Positions 17,608 to 27,721 are shown, counted from the first letter of the stretch. The stretch: 64,000 bases of DNA from Sphingobacteriales bacterium JAD_PAG50586_3 (GCA_023213195.1 CP096135.1:3096842-3160841), one strand, 5' to 3'. The notes: generated by a model not told the origin, from the letters alone. A program made the numbers and translations.

Positions 17608-18106
17608 TGAAGATACGGGTGGGCATGGGTTACGATGTGCACCAACTGGTTGAAGGAAAAGAACTTTGGCTTGGTGGCATTAAGCTTGAACACAACAAAG
17701 GCCTTACCGGCCACTCCGATGCAGATGCCCTTATACACGCTATTTGCGATGCCTTATTGGGTGCTGCCGGAATGCGCGATATAGGATTTCACTTTCCTAA
17801 TACTGACGAACGTTTCAGGGGATAGACAGCAAACTGCTATTAGCAGAAACCGTTAAACTTATTGGCGAACGTGGCTTTGTAGTGGGTAATGTAGACTCTA
17901 CATTGGTTATTGAAGAACCAAAGATTAACCCACATATTGATGATATGAAACATGCCCTTGCCCCTATTTTAGGTGTATCGGTTGATGATATTGCTATTAA
18001 AGCTACCACCAACGAAACTATGGGTTTTGTGGGCCGCGAAGAAGGGGTAGCCGCTTATGCCGTGGTTTTAATTAATTATACGGATAATCATGATTCTTTC
18101 CATTAA
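17607..18106 (+). CDS. ispF: 2-C-methyl-D-erythritol 2,4-cyclodiphosphate synthase (frameshifted)
   Basis: One G is missing from the run at 17818-17821; restored, the protein has 166 residues ([11 protein letters not shown] at the start with metal ligands Asp and His, then [21 protein letters not shown], and [18 protein letters not shown] at the end). It cyclises CDP-methylerythritol 2-phosphate in the MEP route to isoprenoids, using Zn or Mg/Mn in a trimer. MEP genes are normally essential and every signature residue is present, so the break is very probably an error. Starts within the porV stop codon and overlaps the desaturase gene by 17 bases. Confidence 0.92.
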
Positions 18107-18950
18107 TTTTGAGTTAGTGCGCGAAATACTGATAAAATCGCTAACGTCGCATTTTATCCGTTATATAGTAGCTGCCGGTATTATGTTTTCTATCTTCTAT
18201 TTATGGAAACGCCGTACCTTGGTTCTACAAAAAATTCAACTACGTACCCCGCAGATAGCCAAGATTAAGCACGAAATATTTTGGTCGGTAATAAGTCTTC
18301 TTATAATTAGTGTGTGTGGTACAATATCGTTCTACTTTGTTAAGCAAGGCTATTCGCCATTATATACTGATATTGCTGAAAGGGGCTGGTTATACCTTGG
18401 CCTAAGCACAGTTGGCCTTATCTTGTGGCACGACTTTTACTTTTACGTTACGCACCGTGCTATGCACCACAAGGCAATATTCCCCATTGTGCATAAAATA
18501 CACCACAAAAGCACCGACCCTACGCCTTGGGCAGCCTTCTCTTTCCACCCAATAGAAGCTGTTGTACAGTTTTTATTTGTACCTATGGCGGTGTTCTTAG
18601 TGCCTTTGCACCCTATAGCTTTACTTACTATGGGCATCTTTCAAATAACGCTAAACGTAATTGGTCACTTAGGTTTCGAAATGTTTCCAAAAGGCTTTAC
18701 TACCGGCAGGCTTACTAAATGGGCCAACACATCTACCCACCACAACATGCACCATAGCAAGGTAAACTGCAACTATGGCTTGTATTTTAATATCTGGGAC
18801 CGCTTGCTAGGCACCAACCACAAAGACTACGATAAAACCTTTGATGAGGTAAAAGCACGTACACCCGATACGGAGGATAAACTTGCTGAACAAGGCCTAG
18901 TTAAAGGCGCTCCTAAGAAGCAGGAAACCCGCAAGCCGGAGTTGGTGTAG
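18090..18950 (+). CDS. Sterol desaturase / fatty-acid hydroxylase family membrane protein
   Basis: 286 residues, with hydrophobic segments near 20-40, 65-90, 105-125 and 165-195. The three His clusters of the di-iron site are present: HDFYFYVTHRAMHH near residue 114, HKIHHKS near 133 and HHNMHH near 211. These are oxygen-dependent di-iron enzymes acting on lipids. In Bacteroidota, members make hydroxylated sphingolipid or carotenoid products; which applies here is unclear. Overlaps ispF by 17 bases, so it is in the porV-ispF unit. The neighbouring isoprenoid gene makes a carotenoid substrate an attractive but unproven idea. C-terminus is a charged soluble tail. Confidence 0.85.
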   Translation: MILSINFELVREILIKSLTSHFIRYIVAAGIMFSIFYLWKRRTLVLQKIQLRTPQIAKIKHEIFWSVISLLIISVCGTISFYFVKQGYSPLYTDIAERGWLYLGLSTVGLILWHDFYFYVTHRAMHHKAIFPIVHKIHHKSTDPTPWAAFSFHPIEAVVQFLFVPMAVFLVPLHPIALLTMGIFQITLNVIGHLGFEMFPKGFTTGRLTKWANTSTHHNMHHSKVNCNYGLYFNIWDRLLGTNHKDYDKTFDEVKARTPDTEDKLAEQGLVKGAPKKQETRKPELV

Positions 18951-19450
18951 TTAATAATTGGCACCTTTTATCATGTGGTACTTGTCGTGGTGCTTACCAC
19001 CATATTCTACATTAAAATCAATATCCCAAACACCATTTATTTTCTCACCACTAACAAAGCCTTTATCGACACGATAGAAGCCGTCGTCATATTTAAAATA
19101 CCGTTGAAATACATAACAATGTAGGTTGTTTTGTATATCCTCATTTTCAAAATGAAACTGAGCAATACCTGTACTGTCAGGTATTTCTATCTGAATAATT
19201 TTATCAGCCCCATCTCTAAAAAAATTGGGAGGTAAATGCTGATCTTCTTCCCATATTTTATTCATGCTCCCAATCCCTAATATGTATGGTTCAGGATCGT
19301 GTGAGCCTATAAAATAATTCTGCAGTTGAATTATTAAATGATCGCCTTTATTAGAAATGCCATTAATTGTAACCTCCCAATCATCATTCTTTTTTTACTA
19401 CAACTTGTAATAAATACAGCAAAGGCAATTAATATGAAGCAGTATTTCAT
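18951..19450 (-). CDS. Small lipoprotein, function unknown (frameshifted)
   Basis: The ATG at 19450 gives the lipoprotein signal MKYCFILIAFAVFITSCSKK (Cys at residue 17). Losing one base from the T-run at 19390-19396 breaks the frame; restored it reads NDDWEVTINGISNKGDHLII and joins the downstream open frame, 166 residues in all. The protein is beta-rich with Tyr/Asp/Gly near the end (FNVEYGGKHHDKYHMIKG). The stop codon abuts the stop of the convergent desaturase gene, with no bases between. Not recognised beyond that; a periplasmic or outer-membrane anchored protein by its signal. Confidence 0.65.
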
Positions 19451-19521
19451 TACTCCATAAACGAAGGATTCTGGCACTTTATTTTATATAGAATTCATAA
19501 TTTACAGTAATATATAAGCAT

Positions 19522-19555
19522 AAAAAAGCCCTATCTAAACAGACAGGGCTTTTTA
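19522..19555. terminator. Terminator of the outer-membrane barrel gene
   Basis: AAAAAGCCCT and AGGGCTTTTT arms with A- and T-runs on the two sides. Confidence 0.75.
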
Positions 19556-19573
19556 TAATTTAAAAGCTACTTT

Positions 19574-20386
19574 TTAAAAATAAAATGCCAAGCGGATAGT
19601 GCTGGCAGAGCCAACCCTAAAGCCTGATGTGCGGTTTTTATACTCCCCGCGTATGTTTGTTTCATTTGATGTATTGCCCTGTTTAATAACAGCATTCCGT
19701 GTATACTCGCCACCAAAGCCTACAGTGCCCCAGCCTAAGTTAGACTCTACGCCCAAAGCAAAATTTTTGGCAATAAAAACGTTAGCACCCACAACAGCAT
19801 CTAAAGAGAATGATGTGCCACCTCTCCATTTGGTTTCAATATCTTGTGTTAATACAGGGTTGTCTTGGTAGGTGTAGTTGTAAGTATGTTTTATAGGCCC
19901 AATCATACCAAAGTTTAGCTGGCCGCCAAAGTAGGGGTCAATACGGCGCGAGTTATCGGCACAATGGTATTCAACACCGCCACCAATGCCGAAAGAAAAA
20001 GCAGATAATTTAGTTTCTTCTGTTTGGTAAATACCACCTTGTACTGTGTCCCCTTGAGTTGTTTTTGTGCCCAGTGAGTTTAAGCCAAACGCAACGCGTA
20101 GTGCCAGTTTATCAGTAAAGTAATAACGGCCAAAAAGCATTTCTTGTGGTAATAAGCTGCCAATAGTTGTGTTTTGTGGAATGATACCTAATGGATCATT
20201 AATTACAACCGACTCTAGCCCGGTAGTTTGCCAGTTGCCCGAGCCAATGTTGGCTAAGCCATTTAATGAAAAGCCTAAGCCCCAAGTGCCGGCTACGGGC
20301 TTTAACCTTTCTGGAGTTGTAGTTGTCTGCGCTTTAGCACTAAAGGCTAAAGCGGCTGTCATCAAAATTAATGCTGTCTTTTTCAT
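19574..20386 (-). CDS. Outer-membrane beta-barrel protein
   Basis: 270 residues with a signal peptide ending near FSAKAQ. The mature protein has alternating hydrophobic strands, ends with an aromatic residue (RLAFYF), and has glycine-rich turns, all typical of a small eight- to ten-stranded barrel (porin_5/OmpW-like class). Cys and loops are few. It has its own promoter (-7 box at 20414) and terminator. Function not recognised; Bacteroidota encode many such proteins. Confidence 0.7.
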   Translation of the reverse strand: MKKTALILMTAALAFSAKAQTTTTPERLKPVAGTWGLGFSLNGLANIGSGNWQTTGLESVVINDPLGIIPQNTTIGSLLPQEMLFGRYYFTDKLALRVAFGLNSLGTKTTQGDTVQGGIYQTEETKLSAFSFGIGGGVEYHCADNSRRIDPYFGGQLNFGMIGPIKHTYNYTYQDNPVLTQDIETKWRGGTSFSLDAVVGANVFIAKNFALGVESNLGWGTVGFGGEYTRNAVIKQGNTSNETNIRGEYKNRTSGFRVGSASTIRLAFYF

Positions 20387-20413
20387 ATCATATTTAGTTT
20401 TTACTGTTCGTTA

Positions 20414-20421
20414 CAAAGGTA
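20414..20421 (-). promoter_or_regulatory. -7 box (TACCTTTG) of the barrel gene
   Basis: Exact TAnnTTTG, 27 bases before the ATG at 20386. Confidence 0.5.
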
Positions 20422-20487
20422 TAGGCAGGCTTTGCCCCTTTTTGATACTTGTATACAGTCTATTAACCAAATACCTGTTTATAACAA

Positions 20488-20517
20488 GAGAAGGGGCTGA
20501 ATATCAGCCCCTTCTCT
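20488..20517 (-). terminator. Hairpin terminator after sucD
   Basis: GAGAAGGGGCTGA and TCAGCCCCTTCTC arms around a short AT loop, downstream of the sucD stop; the T-run is weak. Confidence 0.6.
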
Positions 20518-20547
20518 ATCGTATTTTGAAAATGTCTAAATTAGTAG

Positions 20548-21432
20548 TTACGCCACCACTTTGCCTAGTACTTCGGCCATGGTTTTACCAATAACAGCAG
20601 GCGAATCAACCACTGTAATACCACACTCACGCATAATGCGCATTTTAGCTTCGGCAGTATCATCGGCACCGCCAACAATGGCACCGGCGTGGCCCATACG
20701 GCGTCCCGGAGGGGCTGTTTGGCCTGCAATAAAGCCAACTACCGGTTTTTTATTGCCGTTTTCTTTAATCCAACGGGCAGCTTCAGCTTCCATACCACCG
20801 CCAATCTCACCTATCATAACAATAGCTTCGGTCTCAGGGTCGTTCATAAGTAATTCAACGGCCTCTTTAGTAGTAGTGCCAATAATAGGGTCGCCACCAA
20901 TACCAATAGCGGTAGTAATGCCCATACCGGCTTTCACAATCTGGTCTGCTGCTTCGTAAGTCAACGTACCCGATTTAGATACAATACCTATAGTACCTTT
21001 TTTAAATACAAAGCCCGGCATAATACCCACCTTAGCCTCGTCTGCCGTAATAACACCCGGGCAGTTAGGGCCTATAAGGCGACTGTTACGTCCACTTAAA
21101 TATTCTTTAGCGGCAATCATATCTTTAGTAGGAATGCCCTCTGTAATACATACAATAACTTCAATGCCCGCATCGGCAGCTTCCATAATACCATCGGCTG
21201 CAAAAGCAGGGGGTACAAATATTAGCGATACGTTAGCGCCTGTGGCCTTAACGGCATCGGCAACGGTGTTAAATACCGGACGGTCTAAATGGGTTTGGCC
21301 GCCTTTGCCCGGTGTAACGCCACCAACAACGTTGGTACCGTATTCAATCATTTGGGTTGCGTGGAAGGTACCTTCCTTGCCTGTAAAGCCCTGAACAATA
21401 ACCTTTGAATTTTTATTTACTAGTACTGACAT
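20548..21432 (-). CDS. sucD: Succinyl-CoA synthetase alpha subunit
   Basis: 294 residues. The CoA-binding Rossmann part has [19 protein letters not shown] (residues 11-29), and [10 protein letters not shown] near 117 is conserved. [13 protein letters not shown] near residue 246 carries the His that is phosphorylated. With SucC it interconverts succinyl-CoA and succinate in the TCA cycle with ATP or GTP synthesis. sucC is not next door, as is common in Bacteroidota. Its -7 box lies back to back with that of mnmE. The strong match to family length and all signatures leave little doubt. Confidence 0.94.
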   Translation of the reverse strand: MSVLVNKNSKVIVQGFTGKEGTFHATQMIEYGTNVVGGVTPGKGGQTHLDRPVFNTVADAVKATGANVSLIFVPPAFAADGIMEAADAGIEVIVCITEGIPTKDMIAAKEYLSGRNSRLIGPNCPGVITADEAKVGIMPGFVFKKGTIGIVSKSGTLTYEAADQIVKAGMGITTAIGIGGDPIIGTTTKEAVELLMNDPETEAIVMIGEIGGGMEAEAARWIKENGNKKPVVGFIAGQTAPPGRRMGHAGAIVGGADDTAEAKMRIMRECGITVVDSPAVIGKTMAEVLGKVVA

Positions 21433-21456
21433 ATCGTGTTTTTATATTGAGGTGCG

Positions 21457-21464
21457 CAAAGATA
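21457..21464 (-). promoter_or_regulatory. -7 box (TATCTTTG) of sucD
   Basis: Exact TAnnTTTG, 24 bases before the start. Confidence 0.55.
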
Positions 21465-21499
21465 GAAAATTTGCCTTATGCGCTGCCCTTTGTTAATTG

Positions 21500-21507
21500 T
21501 ATATTTG
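21500..21507 (+). promoter_or_regulatory. -7 box (TATATTTG) of mnmE
   Basis: Exact TAnnTTTG, 10 bases before the ATG at 21518. It overlaps the longer possible start at 21497, supporting the shorter one. Confidence 0.55.
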
Positions 21508-21517
21508 CCCTAATATT

Positions 21518-22897
21518 ATGCAAACCACCCATACCGATACCATAGCGGCCCCGGCAACCGCACAATCTATAGCAGCCATAGCGCTTATAAGGGTATCGGG
21601 CCCTGCCGCCATAAGCAGTGTTTTCAACATATTTAAACCCTTAAAAAAGGGGTTAACTACCCATACCATTGAAAGCCACAAGGCCTACTTTGGCAATATT
21701 AACGATAGCGATAAGCCCATAGACGAGGTGCTGGTTACCTTTTTTAAAGGCCCAAACTCATTTACGGGCGAAGATACCGCCGAGATTAGCTGCCACGGCT
21801 CGTTGTTTATTCAAAACGAGGTGCTGCGGTTGCTTATGAACCACGGCGCCCGCCTTGCCCAGCCCGGCGAGTTTACCATGCGCGCCTTTATGAATGGCCG
21901 TATGGACCTAAGCCAGGCCGAAGCCGTTGCCGATGTTATAGCTTCTACAAGTGCTGCCCAGCACCGCCTGGCGATACAGCAGCTTAAAGGAGGCTTTTCT
22001 AAAGAAATTGCCCGCCTTAGGCAGGAACTGATAGACTTTGCCGCCCTTATAGAGCTGGAGCTCGACTTTGGCGAGGAAGACGTGGAGTTTGCCGACCGTA
22101 CCCGCCTTACCAACCTGGTTACCGATATTAAACAGGCTGTTGACAGCCTGGCCCAATCGTTTGCGTATGGTAATGCCATTAAAAACGGCGTACCTGTGGT
22201 TATAGCAGGTAAGCCCAACGCGGGCAAAAGCACCTTGCTTAACGCCCTGCTAAACGAGGAGCGCGCCATAGTATCTGACATTGCCGGCACCACCCGCGAT
22301 ACCATTGAAGAAGTAATGGTGATAGATGGCATTAGCTTTAGGTTTGTTGATACCGCCGGCCTGCGCCACACCACCGACACCATAGAAATGATTGGCGTAG
22401 AACGTAGCTACCAAAAAATAAAGAACGCGGCCATATTGCTTTATATGTTTGATGCAGGGAGTGATGCCACCACCCTTGCCGAAGAACAAGCCATAGCACA
22501 GGGCTTTGGCATACCCTACGTGTTGCTTGCCAACAAAAGCGATGTGGTAGCCCCCGAGGTGCTTCAACATATAGAGCAACATAACAATACCATACCCATA
22601 TCTGCCAAAAACAACTACGGCATTAAGGTATTGAAAGAACGCCTTATACAACTTAGCGGCATAGCCGAAAACACCGGCAGCGAGCTTGTAGTTACCAACC
22701 TACGCCACTACGAAGCGCTTAAAAACGCCTCAGCGGCCTTAGATAAGGTTAACACCGGCATAGCCAACCGCACCAGCGGCGATTTCCTTGCCATAGACCT
22801 GCGCCAGGCCCTTTACCACCTGGGTGAGATTACAGGTGCCATTAGCCCCGAGGATATACTCGGTTCTATCTTCAGCCGCTTTTGCATCGGCAAATAA
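21518..22897 (+). CDS. mnmE: tRNA uridine-5-carboxymethylaminomethyl GTPase MnmE
   Basis: 459 residues from MQTTHTDTIAAPATAQS; the usual AAxATA-type opening of the THF-binding domain is seen. GKPNAGKSTLLNALLN near residue 231 is the G1 loop, DIAGTTRDTIEE the switch I and DTAGLR the G3. NKSD is G4. The C-terminal ending FSRFCIGK with its Cys is the family hallmark. With MnmG it modifies wobble uridine in tRNAs reading A/G-ending codons. Followed by a repeat-rich non-coding region of about 700 bases. Confidence 0.94.
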   Translation: MQTTHTDTIAAPATAQSIAAIALIRVSGPAAISSVFNIFKPLKKGLTTHTIESHKAYFGNINDSDKPIDEVLVTFFKGPNSFTGEDTAEISCHGSLFIQNEVLRLLMNHGARLAQPGEFTMRAFMNGRMDLSQAEAVADVIASTSAAQHRLAIQQLKGGFSKEIARLRQELIDFAALIELELDFGEEDVEFADRTRLTNLVTDIKQAVDSLAQSFAYGNAIKNGVPVVIAGKPNAGKSTLLNALLNEERAIVSDIAGTTRDTIEEVMVIDGISFRFVDTAGLRHTTDTIEMIGVERSYQKIKNAAILLYMFDAGSDATTLAEEQAIAQGFGIPYVLLANKSDVVAPEVLQHIEQHNNTIPISAKNNYGIKVLKERLIQLSGIAENTGSELVVTNLRHYEALKNASAALDKVNTGIANRTSGDFLAIDLRQALYHLGEITGAISPEDILGSIFSRFCIGK

Positions 22898-22972
22898 TCC
22901 CCCTCACCAAACGCCTACAGCATGTAGCCCGATAACACGTTTTCGCGGGTACCTCGCCCCGGTCTGCAACCA

Positions 22973-23023
22973 CCCCTCTCCACGCGTGGAGAGGGGAAAG
23001 ACAATACAAAAAATTGTATTGTC
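22973..23023. repeat. Two adjacent perfect hairpins
   Basis: CCCCTCTCCACG pairs with its exact complement with no loop (22973-22996). Three bases later GACAATACAA and TTGTATTGTC pair around AAAA (23000-23023). Confidence 0.7.
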
Positions 23024-23250
23024 AGGGGAGAGGTTAAACCCCTAATGTAATACCAATTAATCCTTTAATCATATAAATCAGTTTAAAAATCTGCGGTTCA
23101 GACAATTTAATACAAACACCTCAACCCCAACCTCGCTTTTAAACGAGGCCGGGGTTACGGTGCATAAAACAGTCGCGTTGGTTCCTACTTACAGAGCTTA
23201 ATTCAAAGATGATTTCGGTATGTACTTAACTATTTCTTCAAATTACTAAC

Positions 23251-23275
23251 GTCATCCTGAACTTGTTTCAGGATC
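23251..23275. repeat. Dispersed palindrome (ATCCTGAA / TTCAGGAT)
   Basis: Eight-base arms around CTTGT. I know this as a common intergenic element of Bacteroidota genomes. Confidence 0.55.
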
Positions 23276-23606
23276 TGTTTAATTAAAGGTGGTCACTTTG
23301 CTGTACAGCGTTTAGTTTTTTTACTGATAACCGACAGTAATAACGGGCTTGCCCTGACAGTAATTATTTTTGGCCAGAAAATGATTAATCGTCACGGGTG
23401 CCAAGTAGCGTTATTCGAATAACAGTACAAAGATACAACACCAACAACCTATTGTCAAGTATTTAATAAAAAAGTTAATAAATATTTTAACCACACAACA
23501 CTGTCTTAGATATAGGTTGTCAATAATAAGCAGTTCATAAAGGTTAAATTAGAACCTACAAAAAGGCCAAATATTTAGCTAAATTAGCAACCTTGCAAAT
23601 TGAATT

Positions 23607-26498
23607 ATGGCACTAAACTGGAACGAGATAAAGGAACGCGCAATTAGCTTTTCTAAAGAATGGGAAGGCACTTTTAATGAAGATGCTGATGCTAAACCTT
23701 TTCTTGTTGATTTATTTAATGTATTTGGCATTTCGAGAAAGAAATTTGCCTCGTTTGAATATCGGGTAAAGAAACTGGGCGATAAGGACGGTTATATTGA
23801 TTTGCTTTGGAAAGGCACGCTCTTAATAGAGATGAAAAGCAAGGGTAAAAACCTTGATAAAGCACATAAACAAGCAAAAGACTATTTACACGGACTTAAA
23901 GAGTACGAACTGCCTAAGTATATTTTAGTTTCCGATTTTGAAAACTTCAGGCTATACGACCTTGAAGAAGATACAACGGTAGAGTTTAAACTAAAAGACC
24001 TTGTTAAGAATGTACAACACCTTGATTTTATATTAGGTTACCCCAAGAAAACGTACAAAGAACAAGACCCGGCCAATATTAAGGCAGCCGAGTTAATGGG
24101 TAAGCTGCACGACAGGCTTGAAGAAATTGGATATACAGGGCATCCGTTAGAAGTTTACCTGTATGCGCATTCTGTTTTGTTTGTTTGCAGAAGATACTAC
24201 CATATTTCAAAAACAACAGTTTCAAGATTTTATTGAGCAACGCACTAATGTAGACGGTTCAGACTTAGCGTCTAAATTGCAAGAACTCTTCCAGGTGTTA
24301 AATACAGATAAACAAAATCGTTTTAAAAACCTTGATGAGCAACTTGCAGACTTTCCGTATGTGAATGGTAAATTATTTGAAGAGAATTTGCCAACAGCAA
24401 GTTTTGACAGTAAAATGCGCCAAGCATTATTAGATTGCTGTTATTTAGATTGGAGTAGAATATCGCCCGCAATATTCGGTTCTATGTTTCAAAGCGTAAT
24501 GAACCCTAAAGAACGTAGAAATCTTGGGGCACATTACACCAGCGAAAAAAACATTTTAAAACTAATAAAACCCTTGTTTCTTGACGAACTTTGGAAAGAG
24601 TTTGAATTAGTTAAAGGAAACAAAAACAAGCTACAAGAATTTCATAAACGTATAAGTAATCTTAAATTTTTAGACCCAGCCTGTGGTTGCGGAAACTTTT
24701 TGGTTATTACCTATCGCGAACTCCGCTTATTAGAAATTGAAATTTTACGCGCGTTAAATAAATCTGGTCAAGGCTATTTAGATGTTAGAGATATTATTTG
24801 GCTTGATGTTGACATGATGTATGGGATAGAATATGAAGAATTCCCCGCACGTATTGCAGAGGTTGCCATGTGGCTGATAGACCACCAAATGAACATGCTA
24901 ATTAGCAGCGAGTTTGGGCAGTATTTTGTACGTCTCCCACTAAAAAAAGCTGCTAAAATAACTCATGGGAATGCCTTACGCATTGACTGGCAAAGCCTTT
25001 TGAACCCTGTTAATAGTATTGACGTTTATGCACAACACGCCAATATCTATTTAGCAGAAGAACCTAAGCCTGAATATAAATCTGTAAACGTTCAAGTAGA
25101 GTCTTTTGAAATACATAAGGGAACAAAGCCCGAACAAAGTAAAGAGGTGAAGTTTGATTACATAATTGGAAATCCACCGTTTGGAGGAAAGCATTTGCAG
25201 TCAAAAGAACAAAAAAGCGACCTTATAATATTAATGAAAGATATTAGGTCCGCTTCAGATTTAGATTATATTGCTGCATGGTTTTATAAAGCGGCACTGT
25301 ATATTCAAAATACTACAACTAAAGTAGCTTTTGTATCAACAAATTCAATAACCCAAGGAGAACAAGTACCTATATTATGGGATACTTTAATTAATTCATT
25401 AGATATAAAAATCAATTTTGCTCATCAAACTTTTAAATGGAAGAATGAAGCAAAAGGCATTGCAGCTGTACACTGCATAATTATTGGGTTTTCGACAGTA
25501 GAAAATAAAGTAAAAAAATTATACGAATATGAGTCTGTTTCTTCTGAACCACATGAATTAACAGTACAAAATATCAATCCATATTTATATGCTGGCCCTG
25601 TTGTAATTGTAAATAAAAAGTCTAAATCTATTTGCAATGCACCTCCAATTAAATATGGTAATAAACCAACAGATGATGGAAATTACATTTTTAATGATGA
25701 AGAAAAAGCCATTTTTTTATCTAAAGAACCTAAATCCAAAAACTATTTTAAAAAATTTATAGGCTCTGTCGAATTTATAAATAATATTTCACGTTGGTGT
25801 TTATGGTTGAAGGACATTGACCCCAAAGAACTTAAACAACTTCCATATGTGTTAGATAGAGTTGAGAGAGTTAAAAAATTCAGAGAAAAAAGTACCGCTT
25901 TACCAACACAAAAATCAGCCTTATTTCCAACTTTATTTTTCTACATATCGCATCCTCAATCTGACTATTTAGTAATACCAGAGACGTCTTCAATAAAAAG
26001 AAAGTTTATTCCTATTGGATATGTTTCCGGTAATACAATTGCAAGTAACGCTGTATATTTAATACCTTCAGCAACACTCTTTACATTTGGCATAATGTGT
26101 TCCACAATGCATATGGCCTGGATAAGAACTATAGGGGGCGTCTGAAAAGTGATTATAGATATTCTGGATCTATTGTATATAACAACTTCCCTTGGCCTGC
26201 AAATCCATCTGACAAACAAATAAAGGTGATAGAAAAAGCAGCACAAAAAATTCTTGATACTAGAGATGAATTTTCAAATAATTCTTTGGCCGATTTATAC
26301 GACATATCTTCTATGCCACCAGCATTAGTCAAAGCACACGCTGAATTAGACAAAGCTGTAGACCAAGCGTATAGAGCCCAACCTTTTACAACGGAGGCTA
26401 AGCGAATGGAGTTTTTGTTTGAGTTGTACGAAAAGTATACCGCTGATTTATTTACTAAAGAAAAGCCGAAAAGGGCAGCAAAAAAAGTTTCAATATAA
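23607..26498 (+). CDS. Type IIG (MmeI-like) restriction-modification enzyme (two frameshifts)
   Basis: About 963 residues when two breaks are repaired: an extra T at 24162 and a missing G in 26134-26138. The N-terminal nuclease motif is IDLLWKGTLLIEMKSKGKNL near residue 70 (Asp, then ExK), a PD-(D/E)XK site. VYLMRILFCLFAEDT near 183 is typical of the helical linker of this family. The methyltransferase has FLDPACGCGNFL near 356 (motif I) and YIIGNPPFGG near 515 (motif IV), so it methylates adenine N6. The C-terminal 400 residues, richer in AT, form the target-recognition part. One protein cuts and methylates, so no separate partner is needed. Both repairs give smooth conserved reading. Confidence 0.88.
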
Positions 26499-26983
26499 TG
26501 CCCCGCACCAACGCTGATTTAGATTTTTTAAAGGGCCGCCTGGCCGAGAATTTGGTTAAACTAATGCTTAGGCGCGCTGAGTATACTGTAATTGACTTGG
26601 GCGTGGCCCGCACCGATGAGGTGGCGCAGGTTATTAAAGATAAGCGCGGCAAAACAATAAAAGAGGTGCGCTTTATGCCCGATTTTATTGTGCAGGAAAA
26701 AAACAACGGCCACAACTTTAATTACCTGGAGGTTAAGTACCGCGCCAATGGCAGGTATACCCGCAAAGATGTTGATATAAACTACCCGTATAAAAACACC
26801 TATTTTATTATCGTTTCGCCCAACTGTATACAGTGTTTGCACTACACCAAGTTGGTGGGCGAAAACATTGAGTTTAGCGGCACAGAGCCTAAACTGCTTA
26901 ACGATTGTGATGGCTTTACCATTGCCCCAGAAATAATTGATGAGTTTACCCGGTATGCAACGCAATTTTATACGGGGGTGTAG
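26498..26983 (+). CDS. Candidate PD-(D/E)XK nuclease-like protein coupled to the type IIG gene
   Basis: 161 residues; its ATG overlaps the restriction enzyme stop (TAATG), so it is translated with it. KGRLAENLVKLMLRRAEYTVID (split: Glu at residue 16) resembles the first helix-strand of PD-(D/E)XK nucleases, and RFMPDFIVQEKNNG followed by YLEVKYR gives the Asp...ExK core near residues 61 and 77. The rest is a beta-rich end with two Cys near 108-112. The family is not one I can name. It could be a standalone nuclease helping defence, a repair nuclease, or a housekeeping gene that only happens to be adjacent: codon use looks more like the chromosome than the AT-rich C-terminus of the restriction gene. 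Confidence 0.6.
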   Translation: MPRTNADLDFLKGRLAENLVKLMLRRAEYTVIDLGVARTDEVAQVIKDKRGKTIKEVRFMPDFIVQEKNNGHNFNYLEVKYRANGRYTRKDVDINYPYKNTYFIIVSPNCIQCLHYTKLVGENIEFSGTEPKLLNDCDGFTIAPEIIDEFTRYATQFYTGV

Positions 26984-27119
26984 TGTTACCAGTGTCCTCC
27001 CCCACCCTCCAACACGGCGCCAAAAACTGTATTTATCTTATATAAATCAGGGAGCTAAAACCGAATGATTTCTAAATAGTAGAATTTCCTATTTTAGCCA
27101 CTTAATACTATTACTACTT

Positions 27120-27671
27120 ATGGACTTTATTAAAGGAACCCGCGTAAAGCACGATTTGTACGGCGAAGGCACCATCACAGGTGTAGAAGCAGCTATTATC
27201 AAAATAAACTTTAAAAGCCGCGGGCCGCTAGATTTATCGCGCCGTACCGCTGCCGATGTATTGCTTGTTTTAGATGATGAAGACGAGGCTATTGAAGAAA
27301 AAGAAACCTACACCGTATCAGAAATAGAAAAGGCTTTTATTAAGGTTATTGAAAAGTACAGCGACTTACAGCAAACCGTTCCCCTGGGCGATAAATGGGT
27401 AGGTGGCACTATGATACTAAAACCCGCCAGCGACAGCCTAAAGCCAAAAGAAATACCCATTGATACCTTCTTCCACAAAATTGTAATGCTGCGCGACCGC
27501 CTGCGGGTACTGGAGCAAAACATAAACGCTAACGCAAAACTTACCGATGAAGACAAGGTAGCCATGCAACAATACATTACCCGTTGTTACGGCTCTTTAA
27601 CTACCTTTAACGTACTCTTTAGAGACCCCGAACACCAATTTGTTGGTGCCAAAGGCGGCAAAGAAGAGTAA
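27120..27671 (+). CDS. Conserved hypothetical protein with a Tudor-like N-terminal domain
   Basis: 183 residues. The opening FIKGTRVKHDLYGEGTITGV looks like the SH3/Tudor-like module found at the C-terminus of UvrD/PcrA helicases (G-x-x-V-x-H-x-x-Y/F-G-x-G pattern). Then comes an acidic linker (DDEDEAIEEKETY) and a helical C-terminus (residues 85-175). No signal peptide, so cytoplasmic. UvrD Tudor modules contact RNA polymerase, which would suggest a DNA- or transcription-related role, but this is only an analogy. Confidence 0.55.
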   Translation: MDFIKGTRVKHDLYGEGTITGVEAAIIKINFKSRGPLDLSRRTAADVLLVLDDEDEAIEEKETYTVSEIEKAFIKVIEKYSDLQQTVPLGDKWVGGTMILKPASDSLKPKEIPIDTFFHKIVMLRDRLRVLEQNINANAKLTDEDKVAMQQYITRCYGSLTTFNVLFRDPEHQFVGAKGGKEE

Positions 27672-27721
27672 GGGCAAACTAAAAACGAAAAGTGAAAAAC
27701 GAAAAATCCGTTTCTTCTTCT

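Larger units (their letters stand above)
22898..23606. other. Non-coding region between mnmE and the restriction enzyme
   Basis: No supportable gene in 709 bases. It holds two strong perfect hairpins (22973-22996 and 23000-23023), a dispersed palindrome at 23251-23275, and then plain AT-rich sequence up to the restriction gene. Short frames here are repeat-driven. It could be a landing site of the accessory genes that follow, but no integrase, direct repeats or tRNA are seen. Confidence 0.6.

Noticed and set aside
22824..23045. 73-residue frame over the end of mnmE
   Set aside because: It overlaps mnmE in another frame and continues into hairpin repeats.
24162..26138. Programmed frameshifting or phase variation in the type IIG gene
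   Set aside because: The first break is a single extra T with no slippery run and the second is a G-run loss of the same kind as in essential genes elsewhere; error is simpler. Phase variation at the G-run cannot be fully excluded.
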